This document shows positions 1 to 4,872 of a stretch of DNA of 5,573 nucleotides, piece after piece. The stretch comes from Deltaproteobacteria bacterium. GTDB lineage: Bacteria; Desulfobacterota; Desulfobulbia; Desulfobulbales; BM004. The position numbers and the translations under genes are program-made. The stretch covers positions 1-5,573 of the forward strand of contig JAFDCR010000385.1 of NCBI GenBank assembly GCA_019312685.1. Direction: 5' to 3'. Position 1 is the first letter of the stretch. The number at the start of each line of letters is the position of its first letter. The notes under the pieces were generated by a model. The model saw nothing but the letters and a program-made list of their open reading frames with translations, searched no databases and was not told the origin of the DNA.

Positions 1-394
1 CATATTCATAATCTCTGCCGAGATCGATAATCCAGTAGTCTCCTGCAAAGGGCCAGAAAAATGAAACCTTCAATCTGGCATTTGTCTTTTTGTCCACCAC
101 CCAGGCCTTTCCTTTTACTGAGCGGTGTTTCCCGGAAAATGACCCCTCGTAACATTCGTTGACCACAGTTATTTTGCCGTCGTCCCGCAAGGTGTAGGTA
201 GCTTTGCTGCCAACGCATCCTTCCTGGAACCTGTGTTTATATCTGGCAATTTCATACCACTGTCCGGTATAACGGCTTAAATCAACGTAACCGACGGTCT
301 CCAGGTTTTTCATTCCTGTTTCATTCATGCTGATACACCCACCAAGTATAAATGCTATGAGCAGAATAAATATGTTAATTGATAGTATTTTCAT
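1..394 (-). CDS. blc: Outer-membrane lipocalin (Blc-type lipoprotein), C-terminus cut by window edge
   Basis: Reading leftward from ATG at 394 gives 131 residues before the window ends. Residues 1-20 form a lipoprotein signal: a hydrophobic core (residues 8-17), then the lipobox LGGC with Cys20 as the lipidation site. Residue 21 is Ile, not Asp, which favours outer-membrane sorting. The mature part has the lipocalin GxW block (G44-Q-W-Y-E-I-A-R51), a YxLRDDG turn (residues 67-73) and a VSFFWPF strand (110-116), matching bacterial Blc closely. Known members run to about 175 residues, so roughly 45 C-terminal residues lie outside. Blc proteins bind lysophospholipids or fatty acids at the outer membrane and are often stress-induced. 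A TAA stop lies two codons upstream in frame, fixing this as the first possible start, but no good ribosome binding site precedes it. A terminator separates it from the small genes to the right, so it probably has its own promoter. Confidence 0.9.
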   Translation of the reverse strand, partial: MKILSINIFILLIAFILGGCISMNETGMKNLETVGYVDLSRYTGQWYEIARYKHRFQEGCVGSKATYTLRDDGKITVVNECYEGSFSGKHRSVKGKAWVVDKKTNARLKVSFFWPFAGDYWIIDLGRDYEY

Positions 395-465
395 TGGGTT
401 AACAATCGAGCTGCATTTGGAACTTAATTCAAAAAATATCAACCAGATAATTTTTTTACTGTAGC

Positions 466-521
466 TTGAAAAAACTCCGGTTCCCTCTTGTAATCAACAA
501 GCTAAAACCGGAGTTTTTCAA
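466..521 (-). terminator. Nearly symmetric Rho-independent terminator
   Basis: The arms TTGAAAAAACTCCGGTT (466-482) and AACCGGAGTTTTTCAA (506-521) are reverse complements apart from one extra A. A second small stem, CTTGT/ACAAG (487-491 and 497-501), sits inside. Read leftward, the GC-rich stem is followed by a run of six T, so it ends the two-gene transcript of the small paralogs. Read rightward it also has a T run, so it could act in both directions. It isolates the lipocalin gene from upstream transcription. Confidence 0.85.
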
Positions 522-546
522 ATATATTTGACTTTGTATTGAGTTA

Positions 547-735
547 TTACCAGCGTTCCGTTCCGATCAATATGCTGACATCCATGCATTTTTCCTTTTC
601 TTCCTGTGTCAGTTCTTCCTTGGCCTTGATATTGCCTTTAAGGGCATCAGCATAGCATGCATACTCTTTGCCATCCTTGTCTCTAATCCAGACCATTGAT
701 TCGTATCCGCCTTTATTATATTCTGTCTCAGTCAT
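547..735 (-). CDS. Small conserved-looking hypothetical protein, two-cysteine paralog A (62 aa)
   Basis: I do not recognise a named family. The 62-residue protein is highly charged, has no signal peptide or membrane segment, and should be cytosolic. It opens with GGYESMVW (residues 9-16), continues into a short charged turn, then YACY with Cys27, a Lys/Glu-rich helix (about 33-49), Cys50, and ends in LIGTERW at the extreme C-terminus. The neighbour at 773-946 has the same layout, so both blocks and both cysteines are conserved between paralogs, which is strong evidence that this is a real gene. GGAGG stands 7 bases before the ATG. It lies 37 bases downstream of its paralog, probably on one transcript ending at the 466-521 terminator. 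The spaced cysteines could form a disulfide or bind metal; that is inference only. Confidence 0.8.
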   Translation of the reverse strand: MTETEYNKGGYESMVWIRDKDGKEYACYADALKGNIKAKEELTQEEKEKCMDVSILIGTERW

Positions 736-772
736 TGTTCTGCCTCCGGTTATTATTTTTATTTTAATCTTT

Positions 773-946
773 TTACCATCTTTCTGTTCCGATCAGGATG
801 TTGACATTTAGACACTTGGCCTTTTCCTCTTCACGCAACTCCGCCGGATTCTTTAAATCTTCCAGGTAGCAGGCAAACTGACTTCCTTCCTTGTCCTGCA
901 CCCAGACCATTGACTCATATCCACCGGTATTTTCTCTGAAGTTCAT
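773..946 (-). CDS. Small conserved-looking hypothetical protein, two-cysteine paralog B (57 aa)
   Basis: This 57-residue protein is a divergent duplicate of the one at 547-735. Shared blocks are GGYESMVW (residues 8-15), the Asp-Lys turn, ACY with Cys26, a Glu/Lys-rich helix (about 31-44) and a C-terminal stretch from Cys45 to LIGTERW (51-57). The charged linker before the second cysteine is five residues shorter than in paralog A, so the cysteine spacing is 19 here against 23 there. No signal peptide or membrane segment is present. The ribosome binding site is strong: AAGGAG, with AGGAG 7 bases before the ATG. It is the first gene of the leftward pair and is divergent from the PAS-LuxR regulator, with 165 bases between the two starts. 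Function is unknown; the context suggests regulation by that neighbour. Confidence 0.8.
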   Translation of the reverse strand: MNFRENTGGYESMVWVQDKEGSQFACYLEDLKNPAELREEEKAKCLNVNILIGTERW

Positions 947-1009
947 GACGTATCTCCTTATATATGAATTTCAATATTTATATTTCTCTTTGCTCCATCA
1001 TTAATTTTA

Positions 1010-1038
1010 AAAATATGTACGCTTAGGCATTGAATCAA
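1010..1038 (-). promoter_or_regulatory. Possible leftward promoter for the two-cysteine gene pair
   Basis: On the minus strand TTGATT (1033-1038) stands 17 bases from TATTTT (1010-1015), a weak but correctly spaced sigma-70-like pair. The -35 element overlaps the left arm of the inverted repeat at 1034-1064, the arrangement expected if a bound regulator blocks or recruits polymerase. The region is AT-rich, so a chance match is quite possible. Confidence 0.3.
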
Positions 1039-1077
1039 TAGTAAACATTTGGTATGTTATTGATAGTAAAAACTATC
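1034..1077. promoter_or_regulatory. Overlapping inverted repeats, candidate operator in the divergent intergenic region
   Basis: Two dyads overlap. The first is ATCAATA (1034-1040) with TATTGAT (1058-1064), extended by an inner AACAT/ATGTT pair. The second is the perfect GATAGT-AAAA-ACTATC (1062-1077). They share bases 1062-1064, and the motif ATAGTAAA occurs directly repeated at 1039-1046 and 1064-1071, 25 bases apart. The array lies between the divergent starts of the 57-residue protein and the PAS-LuxR regulator, 35 to 78 bases upstream of the regulator's ATG. This is a natural place for a dimeric LuxR-type protein to bind. The symmetry is directly visible; the operator role is inferred. 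Confidence 0.45.
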
Positions 1078-1111
1078 ATTTTGTCCAGGGCTTATATAAA
1101 GAGGGCGTTTC

Positions 1112-1963
1112 ATGAACAGAGAGAATTTCTGCCGGGAAATTATAGATTCCCTGTCAGCGCATATTGCTGTCCTTGATCAGGACGGAGTAATTATTCTCAC
1201 CAATAAGGCCTGGCAGGATTTTGGAGGGGCAAATGGTCTGCAGGGCCCTGCTGACAGCCTCGGGCAGAACTATATCACTATTGCTGAGGCGGCCGGGGAT
1301 GAAACAGGGAGGATTGTGGCCCAGGGAATCCGTAAGGTCATCTCAGGTGATTTGAAGGAATTTTTTATAAACTATCCCTGTCACTCTCCCCTTGAAAAGC
1401 GGTGGTATGCAATGCGGGTGGTTAGGCTGCAGTTTATAAGCCTGGAGGCCCAGGTTATTGTAAGCCATGAAGATATAACCCCGATCATGCAGGCGCAGGA
1501 AGATTTAAAAAGAAAGGAGGAGGAACTGTTCCAGCAGAAAAAAATGCTGGAGGAATCAAACGTTGCCTTGAAGGTGCTTTTAGAGCATCGCGAAAAGGAC
1601 CGCCGCAGTCTGGAGGAAAATGTGCTCGCCAATGTCAGGAAGCTGGTAATGCCGTATTTGGAGGAGTTAAGTTTCCGTAAGCTGGATGAACGGAGTCTTA
1701 ATCTTTTGAATATAGTGCACCAGCGTCTTGAGGAGATTGTTGCCCCATTCCTGAACCGCCTGACCTCATTGAACAGACTTCTTTCACCCAGGGAGATTGA
1801 TGTGGCTGCTTTGGTTCGCGAAGGCAGAACGAGCAAGGAGATAGCCGAAGTTTTGAGTGTATCAGTAAGTGCGGTGGATTTTCACCGGAAAAAAATAAGG
1901 AAAAAACTGGGTTTGACCAATGACAGGGCGAATCTGCGTTCCTACCTGCTTTCCCTGCAGTAG
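1112..1963 (+). CDS. PAS-domain LuxR-family transcriptional regulator
   Basis: This 283-residue cytosolic one-component regulator starts at ATG 1112 behind GAGGG. Residues 8-122 form a PAS sensor fold: the LSAHIAVLDQDGVI opening, the NKAW helix and the closing SHEDIT strand are typical. A coiled coil follows (about 124-165). A conserved linker then runs from VLLEHREKDRRSLEENV to PYLEEL (about 155-186), a segment characteristic of many Desulfobacterota PAS-LuxR proteins. The LuxR helix-turn-helix occupies about 222-270: LSPREIDVAALVREGRTSKE, then the recognition helix VSAVDFHRKKIRKKLGL. The protein ends in NLRSYLLSLQ. There is no receiver domain or phospho-acceptor, so activity probably follows ligand or redox sensing by PAS, or a partner. 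The ligand cannot be read from sequence. It is divergent from the small two-cysteine genes and convergent with the 64-residue gene. Overlapping dyads just upstream suggest autoregulation. Confidence 0.93.
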   Translation: MNRENFCREIIDSLSAHIAVLDQDGVIILTNKAWQDFGGANGLQGPADSLGQNYITIAEAAGDETGRIVAQGIRKVISGDLKEFFINYPCHSPLEKRWYAMRVVRLQFISLEAQVIVSHEDITPIMQAQEDLKRKEEELFQQKKMLEESNVALKVLLEHREKDRRSLEENVLANVRKLVMPYLEELSFRKLDERSLNLLNIVHQRLEEIVAPFLNRLTSLNRLLSPREIDVAALVREGRTSKEIAEVLSVSVSAVDFHRKKIRKKLGLTNDRANLRSYLLSLQ

Positions 1964-1967
1964 TTCA

Positions 1968-1997
1968 ACGGCAAGGTGATATCTGAAAGTTGGCCGT
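1968..1997 (+). terminator. Weak terminator-like hairpin after the PAS-LuxR gene
   Basis: ACGGCAA (1968-1974) can pair with TTGGCCGT (1990-1997) with one bulged base. A run of seven T begins about ten bases later (2007-2013). The hairpin sits in the short gap between the regulator's stop and the stop of the convergent 64-residue gene. The spacing to the T run is longer than usual, so it may be a poor terminator or coincidental. Confidence 0.3.
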
Positions 1998-2012
1998 CAG
2001 CCTTAAGTTTTT

Positions 2013-2207
2013 TTACAGAAGACTGTCCCAGTCGTTTGCCAGAACCTCCCTCTCCAGCTTGATCTTTTTAATCCCGCTGATCAACTCCTCTTCGGAAATG
2101 ATCTTCTTGGCAATCAGGATGTCTACCAGGGCCTGGTTCAGGATAATCTCGGTTTTCAAAGCCTCCTCTGCCGTTATTACAGTAGGGTTGGTAATCAGTT
2201 CAGCCAT
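2013..2207 (-). CDS. Small hypothetical protein (64 aa)
   Basis: I do not recognise the family. From ATG 2207 the product is 64 residues, largely helical by composition, with no cysteine, signal peptide or membrane span. A hydrophobic/charged helix (about 15-37, ending LVDILIAKKI) is followed by SEEELISGIKKIKLEREVL, a loop-helix pattern common in small bacterial proteins of unknown role. The frame stays open twelve codons further up to TTG 2243. I prefer the ATG because the TTG has no ribosome binding site, whereas CGGAG lies 12 bases before the ATG, a somewhat long spacing. The opposite strand is also open here (1990-2232), but that translation is Ser/Ile/Phe-rich and looks like an antisense shadow. 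The gene is convergent with the PAS-LuxR regulator and divergent from the Nudix operon. Confidence 0.6.
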   Translation of the reverse strand: MAELITNPTVITAEEALKTEIILNQALVDILIAKKIISEEELISGIKKIKLEREVLANDWDSLL

Positions 2208-2276
2208 TTTTCTTGCTGTCTCCGTTAATTGAGTTTTACACAAAGAAACTTTCTGTTTGCACAGCGGATTTTCGTT

Positions 2277-2305
2277 TTTTTAAAAGCATGGCAGTAATGT
2301 AACAA
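2277..2305 (-). promoter_or_regulatory. Possible promoter for the 64-residue protein gene
   Basis: On the minus strand TTGTTA (2300-2305) is followed after 17 bases by TAAAAA (2277-2282), about 70 bases upstream of the ATG. Both hexamers are only partial matches to sigma-70 consensus in AT-rich DNA, so this is tentative. Confidence 0.22.
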
Positions 2306-2349
2306 CGGCGGGAACAGGGGCTCAATATTTAAAAAAAGGTAGTAAAATG

Positions 2350-2365
2350 ATTAGCGTTAACTAAT
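2350..2365. promoter_or_regulatory. Small inverted repeat upstream of the Nudix operon
   Basis: ATTAG-CGTTAA-CTAAT has perfect five-base arms and a central GTTAAC palindrome. It lies 48 bases before the Nudix start codon, within the divergent gap shared with the 64-residue gene. It could be an operator, but short AT-rich dyads arise easily by chance and no regulator is implicated. Confidence 0.2.
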
Positions 2366-2412
2366 ATAAAAAAATGGCATAAAGATATTAGAGGGCATCA
2401 TATAGGGGGAAA

Positions 2413-2844
2413 ATGACAGCCTTAAAACAAAAAAAGGTGGTAACATCATTTATCCGGCATCGGGGCAAAATCCTGCTGCTCCGGCGAAGCAGTAAGGTCG
2501 GAACCTACAAGGGCAGATGGGCCGGGGTGAGCGGTTATCTTGAAGTTTCTTCCCCGCTAGTCCAGGCTTTAAAGGAAATATACGAAGAAACAGGACTAAC
2601 CGAATCACAGGTAACTCTTGTCAGTTCAGGCAAACCGCTGGAGGTGCCGGACCAGAAGCTCGGGGTCTGCTGGCTGGTGCATCCCTTCCTCTTTGAAACA
2701 AATGAACCTGAAAAAATTAAGCTTGATTGGGAGCATGTTGAAGTGCAATGGGTTGAGCCGGCTTTGCTCCGGCAGCTTTCCACGGTGCCGAAACTTGCTG
2801 AAGCTTATGAGCGATGCGGGTATGACAATGAAAGTAAAGGGTAA
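2413..2844 (+). CDS. Nudix hydrolase
   Basis: This 143-residue protein is a single Nudix domain, which hydrolyses nucleoside diphosphates linked to another moiety. A strand GKILLLRRSSK (18-28) and GRWAGVSGYLE (34-44) lead into the Nudix box at 41-62. The metal-binding core appears as KEIYEETGL (54-62): E55, E58 and E59 are kept, but the canonical Arg is Lys54. The box is also one residue short of GX5EX7REUXEEXGU, with Ser46 near the first Glu position. The RWAGVSGY(I/L)E block resembles Nudix proteins of archaea, where I recall this domain being fused to an eIF2B-like domain. Here the eIF2B-like gene follows separately, 15 bases after the stop, so the two are very likely one operon. GGGGGA lies just before the ATG. 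The substrate is unknown; a sugar or nucleotide phosphate tied to the next gene is a reasonable guess. Confidence 0.88.
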   Translation: MTALKQKKVVTSFIRHRGKILLLRRSSKVGTYKGRWAGVSGYLEVSSPLVQALKEIYEETGLTESQVTLVSSGKPLEVPDQKLGVCWLVHPFLFETNEPEKIKLDWEHVEVQWVEPALLRQLSTVPKLAEAYERCGYDNESKG

Positions 2845-2859
2845 ACAGGCTGCAGGGAT

Positions 2860-3732
2860 ATGACAGACCAAGAATTTGTTGCCGAACTTGAGGCAATCCG
2901 ATCCGACCGCACAAGCGGGGCGGCTGAACTTGCCCGCAGGTGCCTGGAAATTGCTGCGGAAACCTGTCAGCAGGATAATTCGCCATCCACCCGGGAATTA
3001 CTCGCCAGGCTCAATATCCGGATAGATCAGCTTGCCCAATCAAGACCAAGCATGGCCCCTGTGGCCAATATTCTCAGGATCTTTCAGGAGGATATCAAGG
3101 AATTAACCCACTTTCCGCTCGAAGAAGCCGGGAAACAATGTGTAAATAAAGCCAGGCAGACCATTGAGGCATCACTGAAATCAACGCAGAAAACCGCAGT
3201 AAATGCCTCAGAGTTTATCGGCGGAAACAGAACCGTCTTCACCCACAGCTACAGTTCGACTATTCTGCAGACTTTTACTCTTCTTGCTGAGAATGAAATA
3301 AAGGTCATTGTCTCCGAAGCGCGTCCCTTATGCGAGGGATACAGGCTGGCGGAAAAACTGTCGCAAATGAAGATTCCCACCACCCTGATCACCGACGCCC
3401 AGACCGGTCTATTTATCGCGGAAGCCGATATCGTGCTTGTCGGGGCAGACACCATCCTGCCTGATTTCTCCGTCATGAACAAGGCGGGCACCTATCTCCT
3501 GGCCTTAGCGGCACATGACAATAATATCCCCTTGTATGTCTGCAGTGAAAAATATAAACAGCTGCAACCCGGCAGCATTACTCCGGAATTGGAGGCCATG
3601 GACGGCGCAGAGCTCAATGGGCCTGAGCTACCCTTTGTCACAATTGAAAACATCTATTTTGATATAACCCCGGCAAAATTCATTACCGGCTGGATCAATG
3701 AAGACGGCGTGGTGCAGGTCCATCCCCGTTAA
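2860..3732 (+). CDS. eIF2B-alpha / ribose-1,5-bisphosphate isomerase-like protein
   Basis: This 290-residue protein belongs to the IF-2B superfamily, which includes eIF2B regulatory subunits, MtnA and archaeal ribose-1,5-bisphosphate isomerase. Visible family blocks are IRSDRTSGAAELA (13-25), SRPSMAPVANIL (61-72), FTHSYSSTI (127-135), VSEARPLCEG (151-160), LVGADTILPDFSVMNKAGT (193-211) and IPLYVCSEKYK (223-233). A helical N-terminal half and a Rossmann-like C-terminal half are expected. Of the two catalytic residues known in the isomerases, the Asp of GAD is present (Asp197). The Cys of THC is Ser130, so the block resembles the non-enzymatic eIF2B-alpha THAYS form. Bacteria lack eIF2, so a translation role is unlikely. 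Isomerase activity is uncertain, and a sugar-phosphate binding or altered-chemistry role is possible. It follows the Nudix gene by 15 bases with a modest AGGG before ATG 2860, implying co-transcription and perhaps translational coupling. Confidence 0.85.
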   Translation: MTDQEFVAELEAIRSDRTSGAAELARRCLEIAAETCQQDNSPSTRELLARLNIRIDQLAQSRPSMAPVANILRIFQEDIKELTHFPLEEAGKQCVNKARQTIEASLKSTQKTAVNASEFIGGNRTVFTHSYSSTILQTFTLLAENEIKVIVSEARPLCEGYRLAEKLSQMKIPTTLITDAQTGLFIAEADIVLVGADTILPDFSVMNKAGTYLLALAAHDNNIPLYVCSEKYKQLQPGSITPELEAMDGAELNGPELPFVTIENIYFDITPAKFITGWINEDGVVQVHPR

Positions 3733-3748
3733 TTTATTAATATTATAG

Positions 3749-4118
3749 ATTTTAATTATATCATTATGTTTTGCTTCTACCGCTCTTGGAGGACAAGCAG
3801 GTATCACAAGTGGAAATTACCTTGCATACTGTCAGGAGAGTTTCAAAGTGTAGGAGGGGGAAGCAGTTGATAAATCAGTATCAAGCTCATGCCTCAGTTT
3901 TGTTGAAGGTGTTACTGGGATGCATGCAGTATGCAACTCCTACGGTCACAAGGTACTCCATTCTACTGCTTGCAAGAGAGCGGAATATTCAGTATGGATA
4001 TAATTTTAACTTGGGCAAAATGTCTTTTGAAAACAAGCCACAGAAACTCAGCAATTCACCAGTAATAACTTTTATTTTGGCAATGCGTAAGACATTCCCC
4101 TTTCCTGAAAAAAACTGA
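3749..4118 (+). pseudogene. Decayed Rap1a/Tai-like secreted protein gene (stop and frameshift)
   Basis: The region reads as one broken gene. From 3749 a frame without a normal start gives LIISLCFASTALG, like the end of a signal peptide, then SGNYLAYCQESFKV. A TAG follows at 3851-3853. The same frame resumes with SSSCLSFVEGVTGMHAV, matching the CxxYxxGxxxA core of Rap1a/Tai-like proteins, and CKRAEYSV, where CLP plus an acidic stretch is expected, and stops at 4001. The family's C-terminal part then appears in the frame one base further on, as ENKPQKLSNSP and AMRKTFPFPE, equivalent to the NPEKLH...AL+KxFPC ending. The final cysteine is Phe. So the relic has lost its start, gained a stop, shifted frame and lost a cysteine. 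The uninterrupted frame from 3771 to 4118 covers only the tail sensibly. An intact relative lies at 4873-5277. Confidence 0.65.
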
Positions 4119-4128
4119 GAATAAGAAG

Positions 4129-4623
4129 ATGTCAACGCCAAGACTTAAACTGTTTGTTCACAAAGACAACATCATTAAGCTCAGATGCCCTAACTGCCTT
4201 GAGAAAAAAGAAATCCCTGCATCTGTTCTCAAAAATAAATATAAACTCAAAGGCAGATGTAGATGCGGAGCCTTTATTGAAGCTGACATTGAATATAGAA
4301 GAAGTTACCGCAAAGAAACAAATCTGGCTGGATATTATTCGTATGATTTGGAAGAATTGGAAAGAGTAAAAATGCTGAATGGGGAAATTATTGTTAATCT
4401 CAAGTTAAAAAATTGTAATATTATTAACATTTCAACTTATGGATTAAGATTAAAGAATTTGATTCCTCATGAGATAAAAGTTGATGATGTTTTTCATCTC
4501 ATCTTCCAGCTCTCCTCAGGCACAGTCATAGAAAATAAAATTATAGTAAGAAATGTGCATGATGACCAAGCAGGTTGTGAATTTATTGATGGGTACGGTA
4601 CAGATATCGGCTTGCTTATATAA
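4129..4623 (+). CDS. PilZ-domain protein with N-terminal zinc-knuckle-like motif
   Basis: The 164-residue product has two parts. Residues 18-52 carry CPNC (Cys20, Cys23) and CRCG (Cys44, Cys46), a four-cysteine arrangement that probably binds zinc. Residues 56-160 fit a PilZ domain: the arginine motif RRSYR (Arg57/Arg61, RxxxR) and, after a beta strand, NISTYG (100-105), matching (D/N)xSxxG. A final strand GCEFID (148-153) closes the barrel. Both motifs needed for cyclic di-GMP binding are intact, so it is probably a c-di-GMP effector controlling motility, surface polysaccharide or another process. No partner gene is adjacent to say which. There is no signal or membrane segment. The start at ATG 4129 lies 10 bases after the decayed upstream frame, with only a weak GAG or AAG ribosome site. 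The gene is clearly AT-richer than the Nudix operon. Confidence 0.85.
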   Translation: MSTPRLKLFVHKDNIIKLRCPNCLEKKEIPASVLKNKYKLKGRCRCGAFIEADIEYRRSYRKETNLAGYYSYDLEELERVKMLNGEIIVNLKLKNCNIINISTYGLRLKNLIPHEIKVDDVFHLIFQLSSGTVIENKIIVRNVHDDQAGCEFIDGYGTDIGLLI

Positions 4624-4699
4624 AAACAATTTTATTTAAAAATATTTCTAACAAATAGCACCTTATTGCAACTCAAACTTCTTGCTGTCATTTCACACA

Positions 4700-4714
4700 C
4701 GCGAATGATTCTTA
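4700..4714. promoter_or_regulatory. Possible Fur-box-like site 1
   Basis: CGCGAATGATTCTTA matches 12 of 15 positions of the Fur-type 7-1-7 variant TGAGAATGATTCTCA, including an intact GAATGATTC core. The same core, in reverse complement, recurs at 4825-4833. It lies about 160 bases upstream of the Rap1a-like gene start. The match is visible but the region is AT-rich. Confidence 0.25.
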
Positions 4715-4724
4715 ATTCGTAAGG

Positions 4725-4815
4725 ATGTCCAGTGGATATACAAAGACTCTCCGGTCTTCGGGGTATGGTTTTATCCAAGATTCTTGAAAGAAATATTGAC
4801 TTTTTTGAAAATTAA
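4725..4815 (+). pseudogene. Possible relic of a small cold-shock-domain gene
   Basis: ATG 4725 opens a 20-codon frame, MSSGYTKTLRSSGYGFIQDS, ending at TGA 4785. It looks like the start of a cold-shock domain, where a typical beginning is GTIKxL...GFGFIQ. The RNA-binding GYGFI motif is intact. One base on, the next frame reads ERNIDFFEN (4786-4812) and then stops. That resembles the following KDIFFH RNA-binding strand with a spurious frameshift between. Only about 30 residues of a roughly 65-residue domain are recognisable, and no further match follows. The similarity rests on short motifs, so a chance resemblance is possible. AAGG stands too close to the ATG for a good ribosome site. Confidence 0.35.
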
Positions 4816-4821
4816 TAAAAA

Positions 4822-4836
4822 ATAGAATCATTCTCA
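4822..4836. promoter_or_regulatory. Possible Fur-box-like site 2, near the Rap1a-like gene start
   Basis: Read on the minus strand, TGAGAATGATTCTAT matches 13 of 15 positions of TGAGAATGATTCTCA. It lies 36 bases before ATG 4873 and overlaps a -10-like TAGAAT (4823-4828), the expected place for an iron-dependent repressor. A TTGACT at 4796-4801 is too far from that hexamer to make a standard promoter. With site 1 it forms a pair centred 122 bases apart. No Fur gene is in the window. Confidence 0.35.
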
Positions 4837-4872
4837 TTAGCCCGAAAGATTTAATTTAAAAGATGGACTGTC

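Noticed and set aside
6..218. A 70-codon minus-strand frame under the lipocalin gene
   Set aside because: It overlaps the lipocalin coding frame on the same strand in another register, and the lipocalin has a lipobox and GxW motif.
1062..1077. GATAGT-AAAA-ACTATC as a transcription terminator
   Set aside because: The stem is short and AT-rich, has no following T run, and lies directly upstream of a gene start; an operator is more likely.
1381..1836. A 151-codon minus-strand open frame inside the PAS-LuxR gene
   Set aside because: It is antisense to an unmistakable PAS-LuxR coding sequence, is Ser/Arg/Phe-rich as shadow frames are, and has no recognisable motif.
1990..2232. An 80-codon plus-strand open frame opposite the 64-residue protein
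   Set aside because: Its product is a low-complexity Ser/Ile/Phe-rich string typical of antisense translation, and it starts on a non-ATG codon with no ribosome site.
2535..2986. Several other-frame open stretches across the Nudix gene and its junction with the eIF2B-like gene
   Set aside because: They overlap strongly supported coding sequence in the correct frame and show no family motifs.
3771..4118. An intact 115-residue protein starting at TTG 3771
   Set aside because: Its first two thirds carry no family motif, whereas a different frame over the same bases gives clear Rap1a/Tai-like blocks; only its tail is meaningful. It is treated as part of a pseudogene.
4741..4766. AAGAC/GTCTT and CCG/CGG stem loops as a riboswitch or small RNA
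   Set aside because: The stems are five bases or fewer and mutually exclusive, no conserved riboswitch core is visible, and they overlap the possible cold-shock relic.
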